64,000 nt of DNA from Stramonita haemastoma (taxonomy: Eukaryota; Mollusca; Gastropoda; Neogastropoda; Muricidae), in NCBI GenBank assembly GCA_030674155.1, contig CM060318.1, positions 69,243,017-69,307,016 on the forward strand, read 5' to 3'. A model generated the notes under the pieces. It made no database searches. It had not been told where the DNA came from and saw only the letters and a list, made by a program, of their open reading frames with translations. Of this stretch, positions 59,888 to 64,000 are shown piece by piece; position 1 is the stretch's first letter, and each line of letters starts with the position of its first letter. The position numbers and the translations under genes were made by a program.

Positions 59888-62179
59888 CTCTCTCTCTTCT
59901 ATGACAGTCACACACTTAGTGAACAGTTTGGTAGAACTTTTGCACCCTCATCTGTCATGCTCCTGTCCTGCTGTTCTTAGGCCTGTGGTATCTAGGCTTG
60001 TTGTGTGGCATCCACAGTGTCAGAATTCAACAGGGAGCTTATCAATGATCGGCTACTTTGGGGCCACCAGCCAGATGTGCTCTGTACTGCTGCTAGTCAC
60101 TTAGGTGGTATTCAGTGGTGTTTGTTCTGAGCTAACATACAGTGCCTACTAAGCCGACTACTGAGGACATTCATTTCTTTGTTGTGGAGTTAGACTGAGT
60201 GAGAAACATACCTGGGGTGATGACCACAACGTCCCACCAATCCCAAAGCTTTGATACAACTCCCCACAGGCACAGTAATGAAAGGGAAATGGAAACGGAG
60301 GTCACCATGAGATCTGAGCAACAGGGTCTATCAAATCGGAGACAAATTTCTTTTATTGCATGATGATTAGTGATGATGATGTAATGATGATGCTATGGAA
60401 GTGCACCTGCTTCAAGATTACTTGACAGGGCTGTACTCAGTGCTTCTTGACATAACAGGAATTGCCTCCATAAAGTGGATGAAGCTTGACTTTGTGGACC
60501 CAGCTTCCCAATTAGCCCATGGCAAACTCACCCTTGGTAGGAGGTGGCTGGAATCCAACAACATTTTGCGATTCTTATGGAATTGAAACTTTCCAGCCAT
60601 ATACCAAACACACTAACCACTGTATCATGTCATAGAATTTCTTGTTACTGAACTGACAGAAATGTTGCAGATGTTTCAGGAGCTGGATGTCCATGTTGAG
60701 GCTGAGCCTGAGCCTAACACTGTGACCCATTTGGTGGATATTGATGGAGCAGGTATGTAATGGTTTTGGACAAATTTGTTTTGCTTGCTATTTATAAAGA
60801 TGATATATAATCACCTTTTTGCAGCACCCCCTTTTATTTGTAAGTTGAATCTAGGCTGTGTTGCAGGATTCCTGCATATTTTGCCTCTTGGGCCCCAAAG
60901 AATTTTGCCCATTTCTAAACAGCAGGTATGTCATCATGGCTGCCAATTGTCAATAGGTAAAGGTTAAAATGTCCCACAACCTAGGCGGTTGTGCGGACCG
61001 AGGCATCAGAGACCTCAGCTTCTCTAGGGGCCAGCATATTGAGGGTGGTGCCCATCTCCTCTCCCTCACTGCTTTACCTTCCCTGACCCTAAAGAGGGAC
61101 AGGTACCCATTTACAGCTGGGTGAACTGGGAGACTGCACTGAAGCCAAAGCATGCAAACAGTCACCCATCCAACTGGTAACCACACTCAATGCTGCTTAA
61201 CTTGACTTGGGGAAAGCGAGTGCTCTGACCACTGTGCTTCCTGCCCCCCATTCGTCAATTGTCTATAGCCTGTATAAAAATAAAACCAAGAGGCATGTTC
61301 TGTTGATGTTTCTGATTGGTCGGCTGCTTCAGTTTTGACCAACCACTGTTTCCCTTGTTTCCCTTTTACTATATTTTGAAAACAAGTTGGAGAGCAATGT
61401 GGAAGTCCAGAGATTCAGAAAGTAATAAGCAAGAGGACAAAAGTGACAGAAACAGAGGGCCAGGGTTAAAATCTGGCAGTTACAAAAGATTTTTTCTTGG
61501 TCACTTCTTCAATATCAATATCAAAATAATGGTTTTTCAAAAGTATAGTTTTGGTAAATTTAAGGTCTAGAAAAAGTCTCTAAGTTTGTTTGGTCAGTGT
61601 TGTAAGAAGCCTGTGGGAAGCATCTTGTTTTTTTTTTCTTTCAGTTATAAGGACAACAGTCCTTAACCCTCTTAGTCCCAAACCGGGATTGAATAATTGC
61701 CCCCCCCCCCCCCCTGAATCCCGAACCGGGATTTACACACAGTAGATTTCCATCACGCTGTGACCATCACTAATTGTTACCACATGCCAAAGCTCTATCA
61801 GGCTAGAGGTAGAAACCATGCTGAGAGTCTGGAAGTAATGATAGCTGCTGGTATGTACCTAGAAGGAGGAAAGGTGAGCGAGAATGTGTGCCTGACCTGA
61901 TTTCGTGACAGAATGCAAAATCTAGGGGCACTTTGTGTTCAGAGAATCCGAATTTAGAGGGTTAAATGCAAGTTTGACTTATTTGTGTCCATGTGTCCAA
62001 TCTTTTGCTTTTCTTTTAAAATGATGTTAGGGTTAGAGTTGTTATTTTCTTGGTGGTTTGCATGACTGTCTTTTGAATAAAACATGATTGCAGGTTTGTG
62101 TGAGGACACTGCTGAAGAAGAGAAATCAGATGACAGAGAACTCGCTCTCTTCTTGCCAGATGATCACCCTGATGCACAG
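37072..62179 (+). CDS. NBR1: NBR1-like selective autophagy receptor, 5' part (14 exons, partial)
   Basis: Family role: cargo receptors that bind ubiquitinated or peroxisomal cargo and ATG8/LC3 on the phagophore. Coding exons: 37072-37182, 39414-39482, 42837-42878, 44482-44918, 48762-48879, 49765-49965, 50467-50602, 53114-53186, 53568-53729, 54912-54978, 57795-57909, 59533-59621, 60671-60752, 62094-62179; 1788 bases, 596 codons, every junction GT/AG and in phase. Residues about 5-91 form a PB1 domain with the acidic YWDDED cluster. Residues 249-252 (FWVL) are a candidate LIR. Residues about 260-371 are charged and helical. Residues about 376-430 are a ZZ finger (C381, C384, C395, C398, C404, C407, H415, H419) with the family-typical IVGVRY. 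FW and UBA domains are expected downstream of 64000. Start: first in-frame ATG, context AAAATGG. SQSTM1/p62 is the alternative, but the long linker and ZZ sequence favour NBR1. Confidence 0.92.
37215..37615. repeat. cluster of TAGGCCTA-type palindromes
   Basis: The start of intron 1 holds about ten TAGGCCTA or AGGCCTA/TAGGCC variants (for example near 37221, 37291, 37367, 37426, 37493 and 37555). The motif also occurs singly elsewhere (16500, 28410, 29373, 36747). Confidence 0.75.
37740..38800 (-). pseudogene. LINE (RTE-like) reverse transcriptase, 3' part
   Basis: From 38790 downwards: SPHKLVRVIAMLYSDFKSQV, then STGVKQGC, then DWIMKNSIDGERRGIRW, then LEDLDFADDIALLSH (catalytic FADD box) and a thumb region ending LLYGS. 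A frame break follows near 38165, then NKLDVFQNRCLRRILRIFW and TNEELHRRTETEP, then GRPK-type and NRNQWRALAEAL-type C-terminal motifs down to about 37760, again frameshifted. It lies antisense in NBR1 intron 1. The class is non-LTR, RTE-related by overall look. Confidence 0.85.
38855..39112 (+). pseudogene. inverted 5' segment of the same LINE (RT fingers)
   Basis: The + strand reads EVDTAIKQSKKGKSSGIDSI, PAELIKNGGNETARRF..., then SLVIPLPKKGNLKQCQNYRT and ISLISH, the N-terminal RT region that should precede the - strand piece at 37740-38800. It ends abruptly at about 39110 in a family B SINE tail-like segment. About 80 RT residues between the two parts are missing. Confidence 0.85.
39106..39200 (-). 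repeat. SINE family B 3' fragment
   Basis: On the - strand it has GAGTAGGCCATTGTCTGTGT, GCCGGTGGGAACA and AACTGCATACACACGG, as at 57340-57395. Confidence 0.6.
39414..39482 (+). CDS. NBR1: NBR1-like exon 2 (PB1, acidic motif)
   Basis: Residues 38-60: ILQFFPTLCSPNLEVRYWDD-EDF. It carries the acidic OPCA-type cluster D56-D57-E58-D59 that in this family binds a basic PB1 partner. Acceptor TTTGTACAG, donor GTGAGT, phase 0 at both ends. Confidence 0.92.
39722..39891 (+). mobile_element. SINE family C, 5'-truncated, in intron 2
   Basis: It starts in the core (CACCCCACCCAGGTGTAAAA) and runs to GGGACAGACTTTAACTTT. The perfect 12-base duplication ACAGTGAGTAAT lies at 39710-39721 and 39892-39903. Confidence 0.93.
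40449..40496. promoter_or_regulatory. paired TGACGTCA (CRE-type) palindromes
   Basis: Two full CRE octamers lie at 40449-40456 and 40489-40496, exactly 40 bases apart, inside intron 2. The motif is the classic CREB/ATF site; its activity here is unproven. Confidence 0.35.
40835..40900 (+). repeat. (TA)n microsatellite
   Basis: Two TA runs separated by a TAAT step. Confidence 0.95.
40928..41040. repeat. GC-rich hairpin repeat, copy 1
   Basis: Alternating AAGGGG/CCCCTT and CCAGGGG/CCCCTGG steps (TTGCCCCTTAACCCCCACAA, GGGGTTCTGCCCCTTAACCC, CAGGGGCTTGCCCCCTGGAC) can pair locally. It ends with CAGAGTTTTTGGACTCTGCC and TATTCCCACCCCTGG. The same order recurs at 46067-46200. Confidence 0.85.
41045..42055. 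other. intron 2 sequence, no gene
   Basis: AT-rich intron sequence. A 43-base direct duplication (CTACAGATGATTTGTT(C/G)TTC..GCAATAAT) lies at 41297-41370, and a fragment of repeat F lies at 41150-41225. Confidence 0.5.
42057..42170 (+). repeat. (CA)n microsatellite
   Basis: Pure CA at 42060-42110 with imperfect continuation. A second CA tract lies at 42600-42661. Confidence 0.95.
42600..42661 (+). repeat. (CA)n microsatellite
   Basis: CA with one ACCACC interruption. Confidence 0.95.
42837..42878 (+). CDS. NBR1: NBR1-like exon 3 (PB1)
   Basis: A 42-base micro-exon encoding VTVTSQEELEEAFQ (residues 61-74), the strand plus helix after the acidic cluster. Acceptor TTGTTTCAG, donor GTATGA, phase 0 at both ends. 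Confidence 0.9.
43052..43127 (+). repeat. (CT)n microsatellite
   Basis: CT repeat with one CCT step, in intron 3. Confidence 0.95.
43578..44137. mobile_element. 560-bp TIR element in intron 3
   Basis: The left end GCTACGGCCATAGTAAACCT and the right end, reverse complemented, GCTACGGCTATAGTAAATCC are inverted repeats (two mismatches in 18). GTCAATTTTGC occurs in both halves. CTAA occurs next to both ends, a possible duplication. There is no coding capacity, so it would be a non-autonomous DNA element. Confidence 0.7.
44482..44918 (+). CDS. NBR1: NBR1-like exon 4 (end of PB1 and acidic linker)
   Basis: It covers residues 75-219 plus two bases of codon 220. VAVEKNMYRTLYVRVKD finishes PB1. The rest is a disordered-looking linker rich in S, P, D and E, with a basic/hydrophobic DFTKRPKTLLAFQSVYGKL stretch (Y171-G-K-L174 is a weak LIR-like string). 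Acceptor ATTCACCAG, donor GTAAGT, phase 2. Confidence 0.92.
45538..45830 (+). repeat. (CT)n, (CA)n and C-run tracts
   Basis: CT covers 45557-45614, CA covers 45616-45640, further CA/CT mixtures extend to 45778, and a run of about 18 C follows at 45780-45797. All lie within the intron 4 transposon. Confidence 0.93.
46067..46200. repeat. GC-rich hairpin repeat, copy 2
   Basis: TCAGGGGGCTTGCCCCCTGA, CCCCCACAAGGGGCTCTGCC and CCAGGGGGCAATGCCCCCTG are each self-complementary or nearly so. They are followed by a run of about 20 C and TTTTTGGAGTCTGTCAATTC. The order matches 40928-41040. Confidence 0.88.
46940..47349 (-). mobile_element. TGTGACGCTCC MITE, copy 2 (antisense)
   Basis: Reverse complement of 7043-7443. 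The right end reads GAGTGACTCATTTCGTGG, TAGAGCGTCACA and the left end TGTGACACTCCACATAGTCG. Internal matches include ACCAGAGGTCAATTTTTAGT, CTGACAATCTG-like sequence and the AGCCCTCATTCTGAC block. It lies in intron 4, 68 bases right of the 1.9-kb transposon. Confidence 0.78.
47400..47650 (-). mobile_element. tRNA-like SINE (family E) fragment
   Basis: On the - strand it starts ATGATGCAGTGGTTAGCATC, TTAGGTTACAGGCTGGAGAG and CACAAGTTCAAGAGCC, an A-box/B-box tRNA profile. The body is unclear. A related head lies at 60575-60640. Confidence 0.5.
48370..48665 (-). mobile_element. SINE family B, diverged full copy in intron 4
   Basis: On the - strand: GGCATGGGATAGCCTTGTCG, GAGCACTGAGCTCACAGTCG, then TTAACATCAGAAGTGACCCC, AGCCCTTCAGGTGAGATTAT and GTGTGTGAACGCATGCAAAA. 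This is the same order as 35050-35392, strongly diverged. Confidence 0.65.
48762..48879 (+). CDS. NBR1: NBR1-like exon 5 (linker, candidate LIR)
   Basis: It completes codon 220 and runs to residue 259: acidic HGTETAEPAEIAETGE..., then SRDAETGFWVLPHEK. F249-W-V-L252, preceded by D and E, fits the [W/F/Y]xx[L/I/V] LC3-interacting motif. Acceptor TTATTTCCAG, donor GTAAGA. Confidence 0.88.
49765..49965 (+). CDS. NBR1: NBR1-like exon 6 (charged helical region)
   Basis: Residues 260-326, rich in K, R and E with leucines at helical spacing (AYLHDQLLKLRHEHKLSKEK, FLEQVEEKRKRYRASL). It is likely an alpha-helix or coiled coil that could support oligomerisation. Acceptor GCCAAACAG, donor GTGTGT (weaker than the others), phase 0. 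Confidence 0.85.
50467..50602 (+). CDS. NBR1: NBR1-like exon 7 (helix preceding ZZ)
   Basis: Residues 327-371 plus one base: WESILKKDIAKAVAKKVEHS, IAKTLFQHCDEIQ. This amphipathic helix leads into the ZZ finger. Acceptor TGTTGACAG, donor GTAAGA, phase 1. Confidence 0.9.
51000..51300 (-). mobile_element. SINE family C, full-length, in intron 7
   Basis: On the - strand the head GCCGCTGTAGTCTAGTGGTT with GGACTCGTAATC (CGT at the anticodon position) and GCGGGTTCGATCCCATC is an almost complete tRNA-like sequence, closest by eye to tRNA-Thr. The body contains CCCTTGGAAAAGGCACTTTA and the ACCCAGG-GTAAAAGGGGTACC core. A perfect 13-base duplication ACTTGTAGCATGT lies at 50987-50999 and 51301-51313. 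Confidence 0.95.
51315..52330. other. intron 7 sequence, no gene
   Basis: No recognisable coding or RNA gene. A short frame at 51660-51896 has no domain. Confidence 0.45.
52345..52480 (+). mobile_element. SINE family B 3' fragment in intron 7
   Basis: GAGACTGTAAACCGAGGCCC, ACAGAACATCTTGCACAAAG and GCAGACCATTGAGTGCCGGT match the family body. Confidence 0.75.
53114..53186 (+). CDS. NBR1: NBR1-like exon 8 (ZZ finger, first half)
   Basis: It completes codon 372 and continues to C395 plus two bases: GFIHEDIFCDHCDREIVGVR, YMC. C381-x2-C384 and C395 are the first zinc ligands. Acceptor TGTTGCAG, donor GTAAGT, phase 2. Confidence 0.94.
53568..53729 (+). CDS. NBR1: NBR1-like exon 9 (ZZ finger, second half)
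   Basis: It starts with the last base of G396, then NCEDYDLCEACENIQPAVHD, PAHVFIKIRTPCPTAGFHNP. Ligands C398, C404, C407, H415 and H419 complete the ZZ set. The HDPxHxFIKIR ending is typical of the family. Acceptor TTGTTCAG, donor GTGAGT, phase 2. Confidence 0.95.
54650..54799 (+). mobile_element. TGTGACGCTCC MITE, right-end fragment
   Basis: AGTAACATGTTGTTAATTAA, AAATTGACGTCCAGTACAGT and ATGGAGGGTCACAT align with 7385-7443. The left end is not recognisable. Confidence 0.6.
54912..54978 (+). CDS. NBR1: NBR1-like exon 10 (acidic linker)
   Basis: It completes codon 450, then EEDPKEVDIPDHDLNTDLGH and LE (to residue 472). Acceptor TTTTTCAG, donor GTAAGT, phase 0. Confidence 0.85.
55145..55225. 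repeat. short interspersed fragment (CTCCCCAGGGAGAGCAG)
   Basis: TGCTGCACTTGTGGTGAC, CTCCCCAGGGAGAGCAGCCC and GAATTTCATGCAGAGAAATC recur in part near 28138-28220 and 63333-63355. Confidence 0.5.
55870..56115 (+). mobile_element. TTAA MITE, diverged copy in intron 10
   Basis: GAGAGTCTGGAAGTAATTAT, AGCTGCTGGTATGTACTTTG, GTGTGCCTGACCTGATTTCC and an AGAGGGTTAG end match 61663-61965. The left terminus is lost in a G run. Confidence 0.7.
56606..56735 (+). repeat. (CT)n-(CA)n compound microsatellite
   Basis: CT with CCT steps at 56606-56689, then CA-rich sequence to 56733. Confidence 0.94.
56950..57148 (+). repeat. CT/CCT-rich pyrimidine tract
   Basis: About 190 bases of CT with CCC interruptions, immediately upstream of a family B SINE. 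Confidence 0.94.
57149..57475 (+). mobile_element. SINE family B, near full-length, in intron 10
   Basis: Starts GATAGCCTAGTGGTCAGAAC (the first bases of the head are replaced by the CT tract) and lacks the B box segment. The body AACATCAGTGCTGACTCAAC, AGTCCTTCGGATGAGACTTT and CGAACGCACGCATAACATCT is followed by CACACGGGGACTGGATGTAA, the tail ATAAATCAAATCAAATAAAT and a further (CT)n. Confidence 0.88.
57476..57597 (+). repeat. (CT)n with CCC interruptions
   Basis: Pyrimidine-only tract following the SINE tail, then AACGAGGTGATAGCCCTGAT and an ATTGG-repeat, possibly another SINE 3' end (57598-57668). Confidence 0.93.
57795..57909 (+). CDS. NBR1: NBR1-like exon 11
   Basis: Residues 473-510 plus one base: SRLLNLEKRTVSMYQTVGIP, PPPQNLQPCPVLQRIEDT. 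A proline-rich linker without a recognised domain. Acceptor TGTTTCAG, donor GTATGC, phase 1. Confidence 0.85.
58262..58372. repeat. 111-bp fold-back (28-bp arms) in intron 11
   Basis: The left arm CAAGATTGGCAGGAATTTTG-AAGTCTGG and the right arm CCAGACTTCGAAATTCCTGC-CAATCTTG pair over 28 bases with one mismatch. An inner AGCCAAA...TTTTGGCT adds further pairing. Confidence 0.85.
59148..59415 (+). mobile_element. SINE family A, copy 6, in intron 11
   Basis: GGGGACAGGGTAGCTCATTT head, TTAAGTTAACAGCTTTGAGT, AAGTGGATGGGTGACCATTT 5S-like part, then the core and TTTTACC tail. It is moderately diverged. Confidence 0.85.
59533..59621 (+). CDS. NBR1: NBR1-like exon 12 (acidic linker)
   Basis: It completes codon 511, then VSEEGLTAEELQEFCFVPDI and SSSPEQLEE (to residue 540). 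F-C-F-V inside an acidic context is a second weak LIR-like string. Acceptor TGATTGCAG, donor GTAAGA, phase 0. Confidence 0.85.
59695..59895 (+). repeat. (CA)n then (CT)n
   Basis: CA-rich sequence covers 59699-59790 and CT covers 59808-59894, the reverse of the usual CT-then-CA order here. Confidence 0.94.
60381..60640 (-). mobile_element. SINE family E, copy with tRNA-like head
   Basis: On the - strand the head (about 60640-60575) reads ATGATACAGTGGTTAGTGTG, TTTGGTATATGGCTGGAAAG and TTTCAATTCCATAAG, tRNA-like. Positions 60381-60506 are identical, apart from one base, to 63152-63276. Confidence 0.65.
60671..60752 (+). CDS. NBR1: NBR1-like exon 13 (acidic linker)
   Basis: Residues 541-567 plus one base: MFQELDVHVEAEPEPNTVTH, LVDIDGA. 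Acceptor ATGTTGCAG, donor GTATGT, phase 1. Confidence 0.83.
60956..61248 (-). mobile_element. SINE family A, copy 7, in intron 13
   Basis: On the - strand: CAGTGGTCAGAGCACTCGCT, CAAGTTAAGCAGCATTGAGT, CCAGTTGGATGGGTGACTGT, core and tail. Flanks CAATTGTCAATAG (about 60943-60955) and CAATTGTCTATAG (61255-61267) form a 13-base duplication with one mismatch. Confidence 0.88.
61663..61965. mobile_element. TTAA-bounded MITE (piggyBac-like) in intron 13
   Basis: The left end is TTAACCCTCTTAGTCCCAAA. The right end, reverse complemented, is TTAACCCTCTAAATTCGG. TTAA target-site duplications with CCC termini are characteristic of piggyBac-type elements. The element is 303 bp, non-coding, with a C run at 61701-61715. 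Confidence 0.75.
62094..62179 (+). CDS. NBR1: NBR1-like exon 14 (last visible)
   Basis: It completes codon 568, then LCEDTAEEEKSDDRELALFL and PDDHPDAQ (to residue 596). Acceptor TGATTGCAG, donor GTCAGA, phase 0. No further exon was recognised up to 64000. Confidence 0.83.
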
Positions 62180-62321
62180 GTCAGAGTCTAGGCTCTAAAA
62201 CATTGTTGATAGTAATACCACTTTGAAATCTGTGTTTCGGGAAGAGGGCACTTTCCGGTAAACTGAGACCAAATCATTTTTCAGTCAAACTCTCACCAGC
62301 GATCAAACCTGTTTAATTCAT

Positions 62322-62497
62322 CTACTACCAAGTTCCGTTTCTCTTACTTACCTCTGTATACCAAGTAATTTTTGCACAGTCCTTCAGTTTTACACCTACT
62401 GACTTTAACACTCCTACTACCAGGTTCCGTTTCTCTTACCACTGCATACCAAGTAATTTCAGCAGTGTCCATCAGTTTCACACCTACTGACTTTAAA
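62322..62497 (+). repeat. tandem duplication of a 92-bp unit
   Basis: CTACTACCAAGTTCCGTTTC and CTACTACCAGGTTCCGTTTC begin two copies, each with ATACCAAGTAATTT and ACACCTACTGACTTTAA later on. Confidence 0.85.
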
Positions 62498-62773
62498 AAA
62501 TCATAAAAAATTGAAATAAAGACACATTTGCATGAAACTTCTGTGCTTATGTAGTTTTGAAGAAAGAAACATATTTCTTCATCTGACTCTTGTGTGACTT
62601 GTTGTTGAATGCTGATGGTGAGGATGTTGTGGTTGTTGTTGGCGATGGTGGTTACTCAATAATATTTTTTGTAAATACTACTACTTCAAGCGGTAAAGAA
62701 TCATCATGGTGAAGTAAACTAAAATCAAACATGCATGCATGGAAAATAAATGAAAATGATCAGATAATGCTAG

Positions 62774-63066
62774 TTAAAGTTAGTTAAAGTCTGTCCGAGC
62801 CTAAGGCTTATCAGGCCGGTGCTTATCCCGGTTTCTGTGGCGTTAAGCGACTGAGAGTCAAAGACTCCCCCCAGGATAGGACGTCAGTCTATCGCAGGGT
62901 TAACCCCCAACACAAGGTTGGTACCCCTTTTACACCTGGGTGGGGTGAGAAAATAGCTGTAAAGTGCCTTTTCCAAGGGCACAACGCCATAGCCGAAAGC
63001 TGGGATCGAACTCGCAACCTTTAGATTACGAGTCCAACGCCCTAACCACTAGACTACAGCGGTGGC
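62774..63066 (-). mobile_element. SINE family C, full-length
   Basis: Nearly identical to 51000-51300, including the tRNA-like head. The 14-base duplication TCAGATAATGCTAG lies at 62760-62773 and 63067-63080. Confidence 0.95.
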
Positions 63067-63151
63067 TCAGATAATGCTAGAATAACAAGCAAACACACTC
63101 GCAAACAAGCATACAGGCTGATGAACAAACAGCCATTGAAATCGGATCGTG

Positions 63152-63276
63152 GTAATGATGATGCTATGGAAGTGCACCTGCTTCAAGATTACTTGACAGG
63201 GCTGTACTCAGTGCTTCTTGACATACAGGAATTGCCTCCATAAAGTGGATGAAGCTTGACTTTGTGGACCCAGCTT
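63152..63276 (-). mobile_element. SINE family E, 5'-truncated copy
   Basis: One-base difference from 60381-60506 (ACATACAGG versus ACATAACAGG). It lacks the tRNA-like head. Confidence 0.7.
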
Positions 63277-63279
63277 ATT

Positions 63280-63840
63280 ATTTATACCACTTTAAGTCAT
63301 GGCAGATTTCTCTTGAGTGAATGTTGGCTGCTCTCCCCAGGGAGAGCACATCCCTTTTTTTTTTTTTTTTTTTCCTGTCTGCAACTTTATTTGTTTCTCT
63401 TTCTGATGGATTTTTTCTACAGATTTTTGCCAGGGACAACTCTCTTGTTGCCGTGGGTTCTTTAACATGCGCTATATAATTATGTGTAACACAGTGGACC
63501 TCAGTTTATCATCTCATCCGAAAGACTTCCACCCAGACCACCACCCATGGGGATGGTTTGCCACTAACACAACTGCTTCCAACTGTGAATATCTTGTTAC
63601 ATGACAAGGATCAGGAATGAAGGGGATTGTAGGAAGAGGGATGGAAAGAAGGGATGGCAGTTCGGGAGCTGTCATCATCCTTAGCTTACAGTAATGCCTT
63701 TGACCTCTTCTTTTCCCTACCAACCATTCCCACCTCCTGCCCTCTTCCTTCCACCTTTCCAGCTGCTTTAATCTTGTCTTCAGCTCGTGTTCCTGCTGAT
63801 TGTCACTGTCACAACTGTAATTACTCCCCAGACCACATTC
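63280..63840. other. no further exon found
   Basis: A T run lies at 63356-63373 and a CTCCCCAGGGAGAGCA fragment at 63333-63348. A degraded - strand SINE-B piece (GGTCCACTGTG, GGATGAGATGATAAACTGAG-like) lies at 63490-63530. No open frame with a domain was found. Confidence 0.4.
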
Positions 63841-63841
63841 T

Positions 63842-63842
63842 G

Positions 63843-63897
<55 letters not shown>

Positions 63898-63898
63898 G

Positions 63899-63954
<56 letters not shown>
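63842..63954 (+). repeat. (CT)n-(CA)n compound microsatellite
   Basis: CT units at 63842-63895, a short GTGGAACACG spacer, then CA to 63954. Confidence 0.95.
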
Positions 63955-63956
<2 letters not shown>

Positions 63957-64000
63957 GAGAAGACTTCAAGTTTTCTGAAAATACACTTCTACTGAAGCCA

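Overview
The window looks like a stretch of a repeat-rich invertebrate nuclear genome, most likely a gastropod mollusc. Split exons with GT..AG introns, very abundant (CT)n/(CA)n microsatellites, RTE- and Jockey/I-like LINE remnants, tRNA-derived SINEs and MITEs point that way. The tRNA-SINE near 24.8 kb resembles one I associate with marine snails. The species is inference. No bacterial operon, phage or CRISPR locus is present.

There is one convincing protein-coding gene: the 5' part of an NBR1-type selective-autophagy receptor on the + strand. It starts at an ATG at 37072, and 14 coding exons were reconstructed by hand through 62179. All 13 exon junctions have GT/AG sites and compatible phases, giving 596 residues without a stop. 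The visible protein has an N-terminal PB1 domain (exons 1-4), an acidic/low-complexity linker with a candidate LIR, a charged helical stretch (exons 6-7), a ZZ zinc finger with all eight metal ligands (exons 8-9), and an acidic tail. The FW (NBR1) and UBA domains expected of the family are not in view, so the gene should continue past the right edge.

Positions 1-36.7 kb hold no supported host gene. They contain LINE debris, interspersed SINEs, MITEs, a 54-bp minisatellite (12.1-13.2 kb), a 1.85-kb non-coding element bounded by direct repeats (22.3-24.2 kb), and dozens of microsatellites. Many microsatellites abut the 3' tails of SINE/LINE copies. The NBR1 introns carry further elements: a LINE with an inverted 5' segment (intron 1), a 560-bp TIR element (intron 3), a 1.9-kb DNA transposon 47 bp past the exon 4 donor (intron 4), and SINEs with perfect 12-14 bp target-site duplications (introns 2 and 7, and downstream of exon 14).

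The most interesting structural observation is SINE family A (seven copies). Its 5' end resembles the first half of a tRNA, and its next ~50 bp resemble the internal-promoter part of 5S rRNA, suggesting a tRNA/5S chimeric SINE. A second theme is LINE fragments whose upstream part is inverted relative to the downstream part, seen three times.
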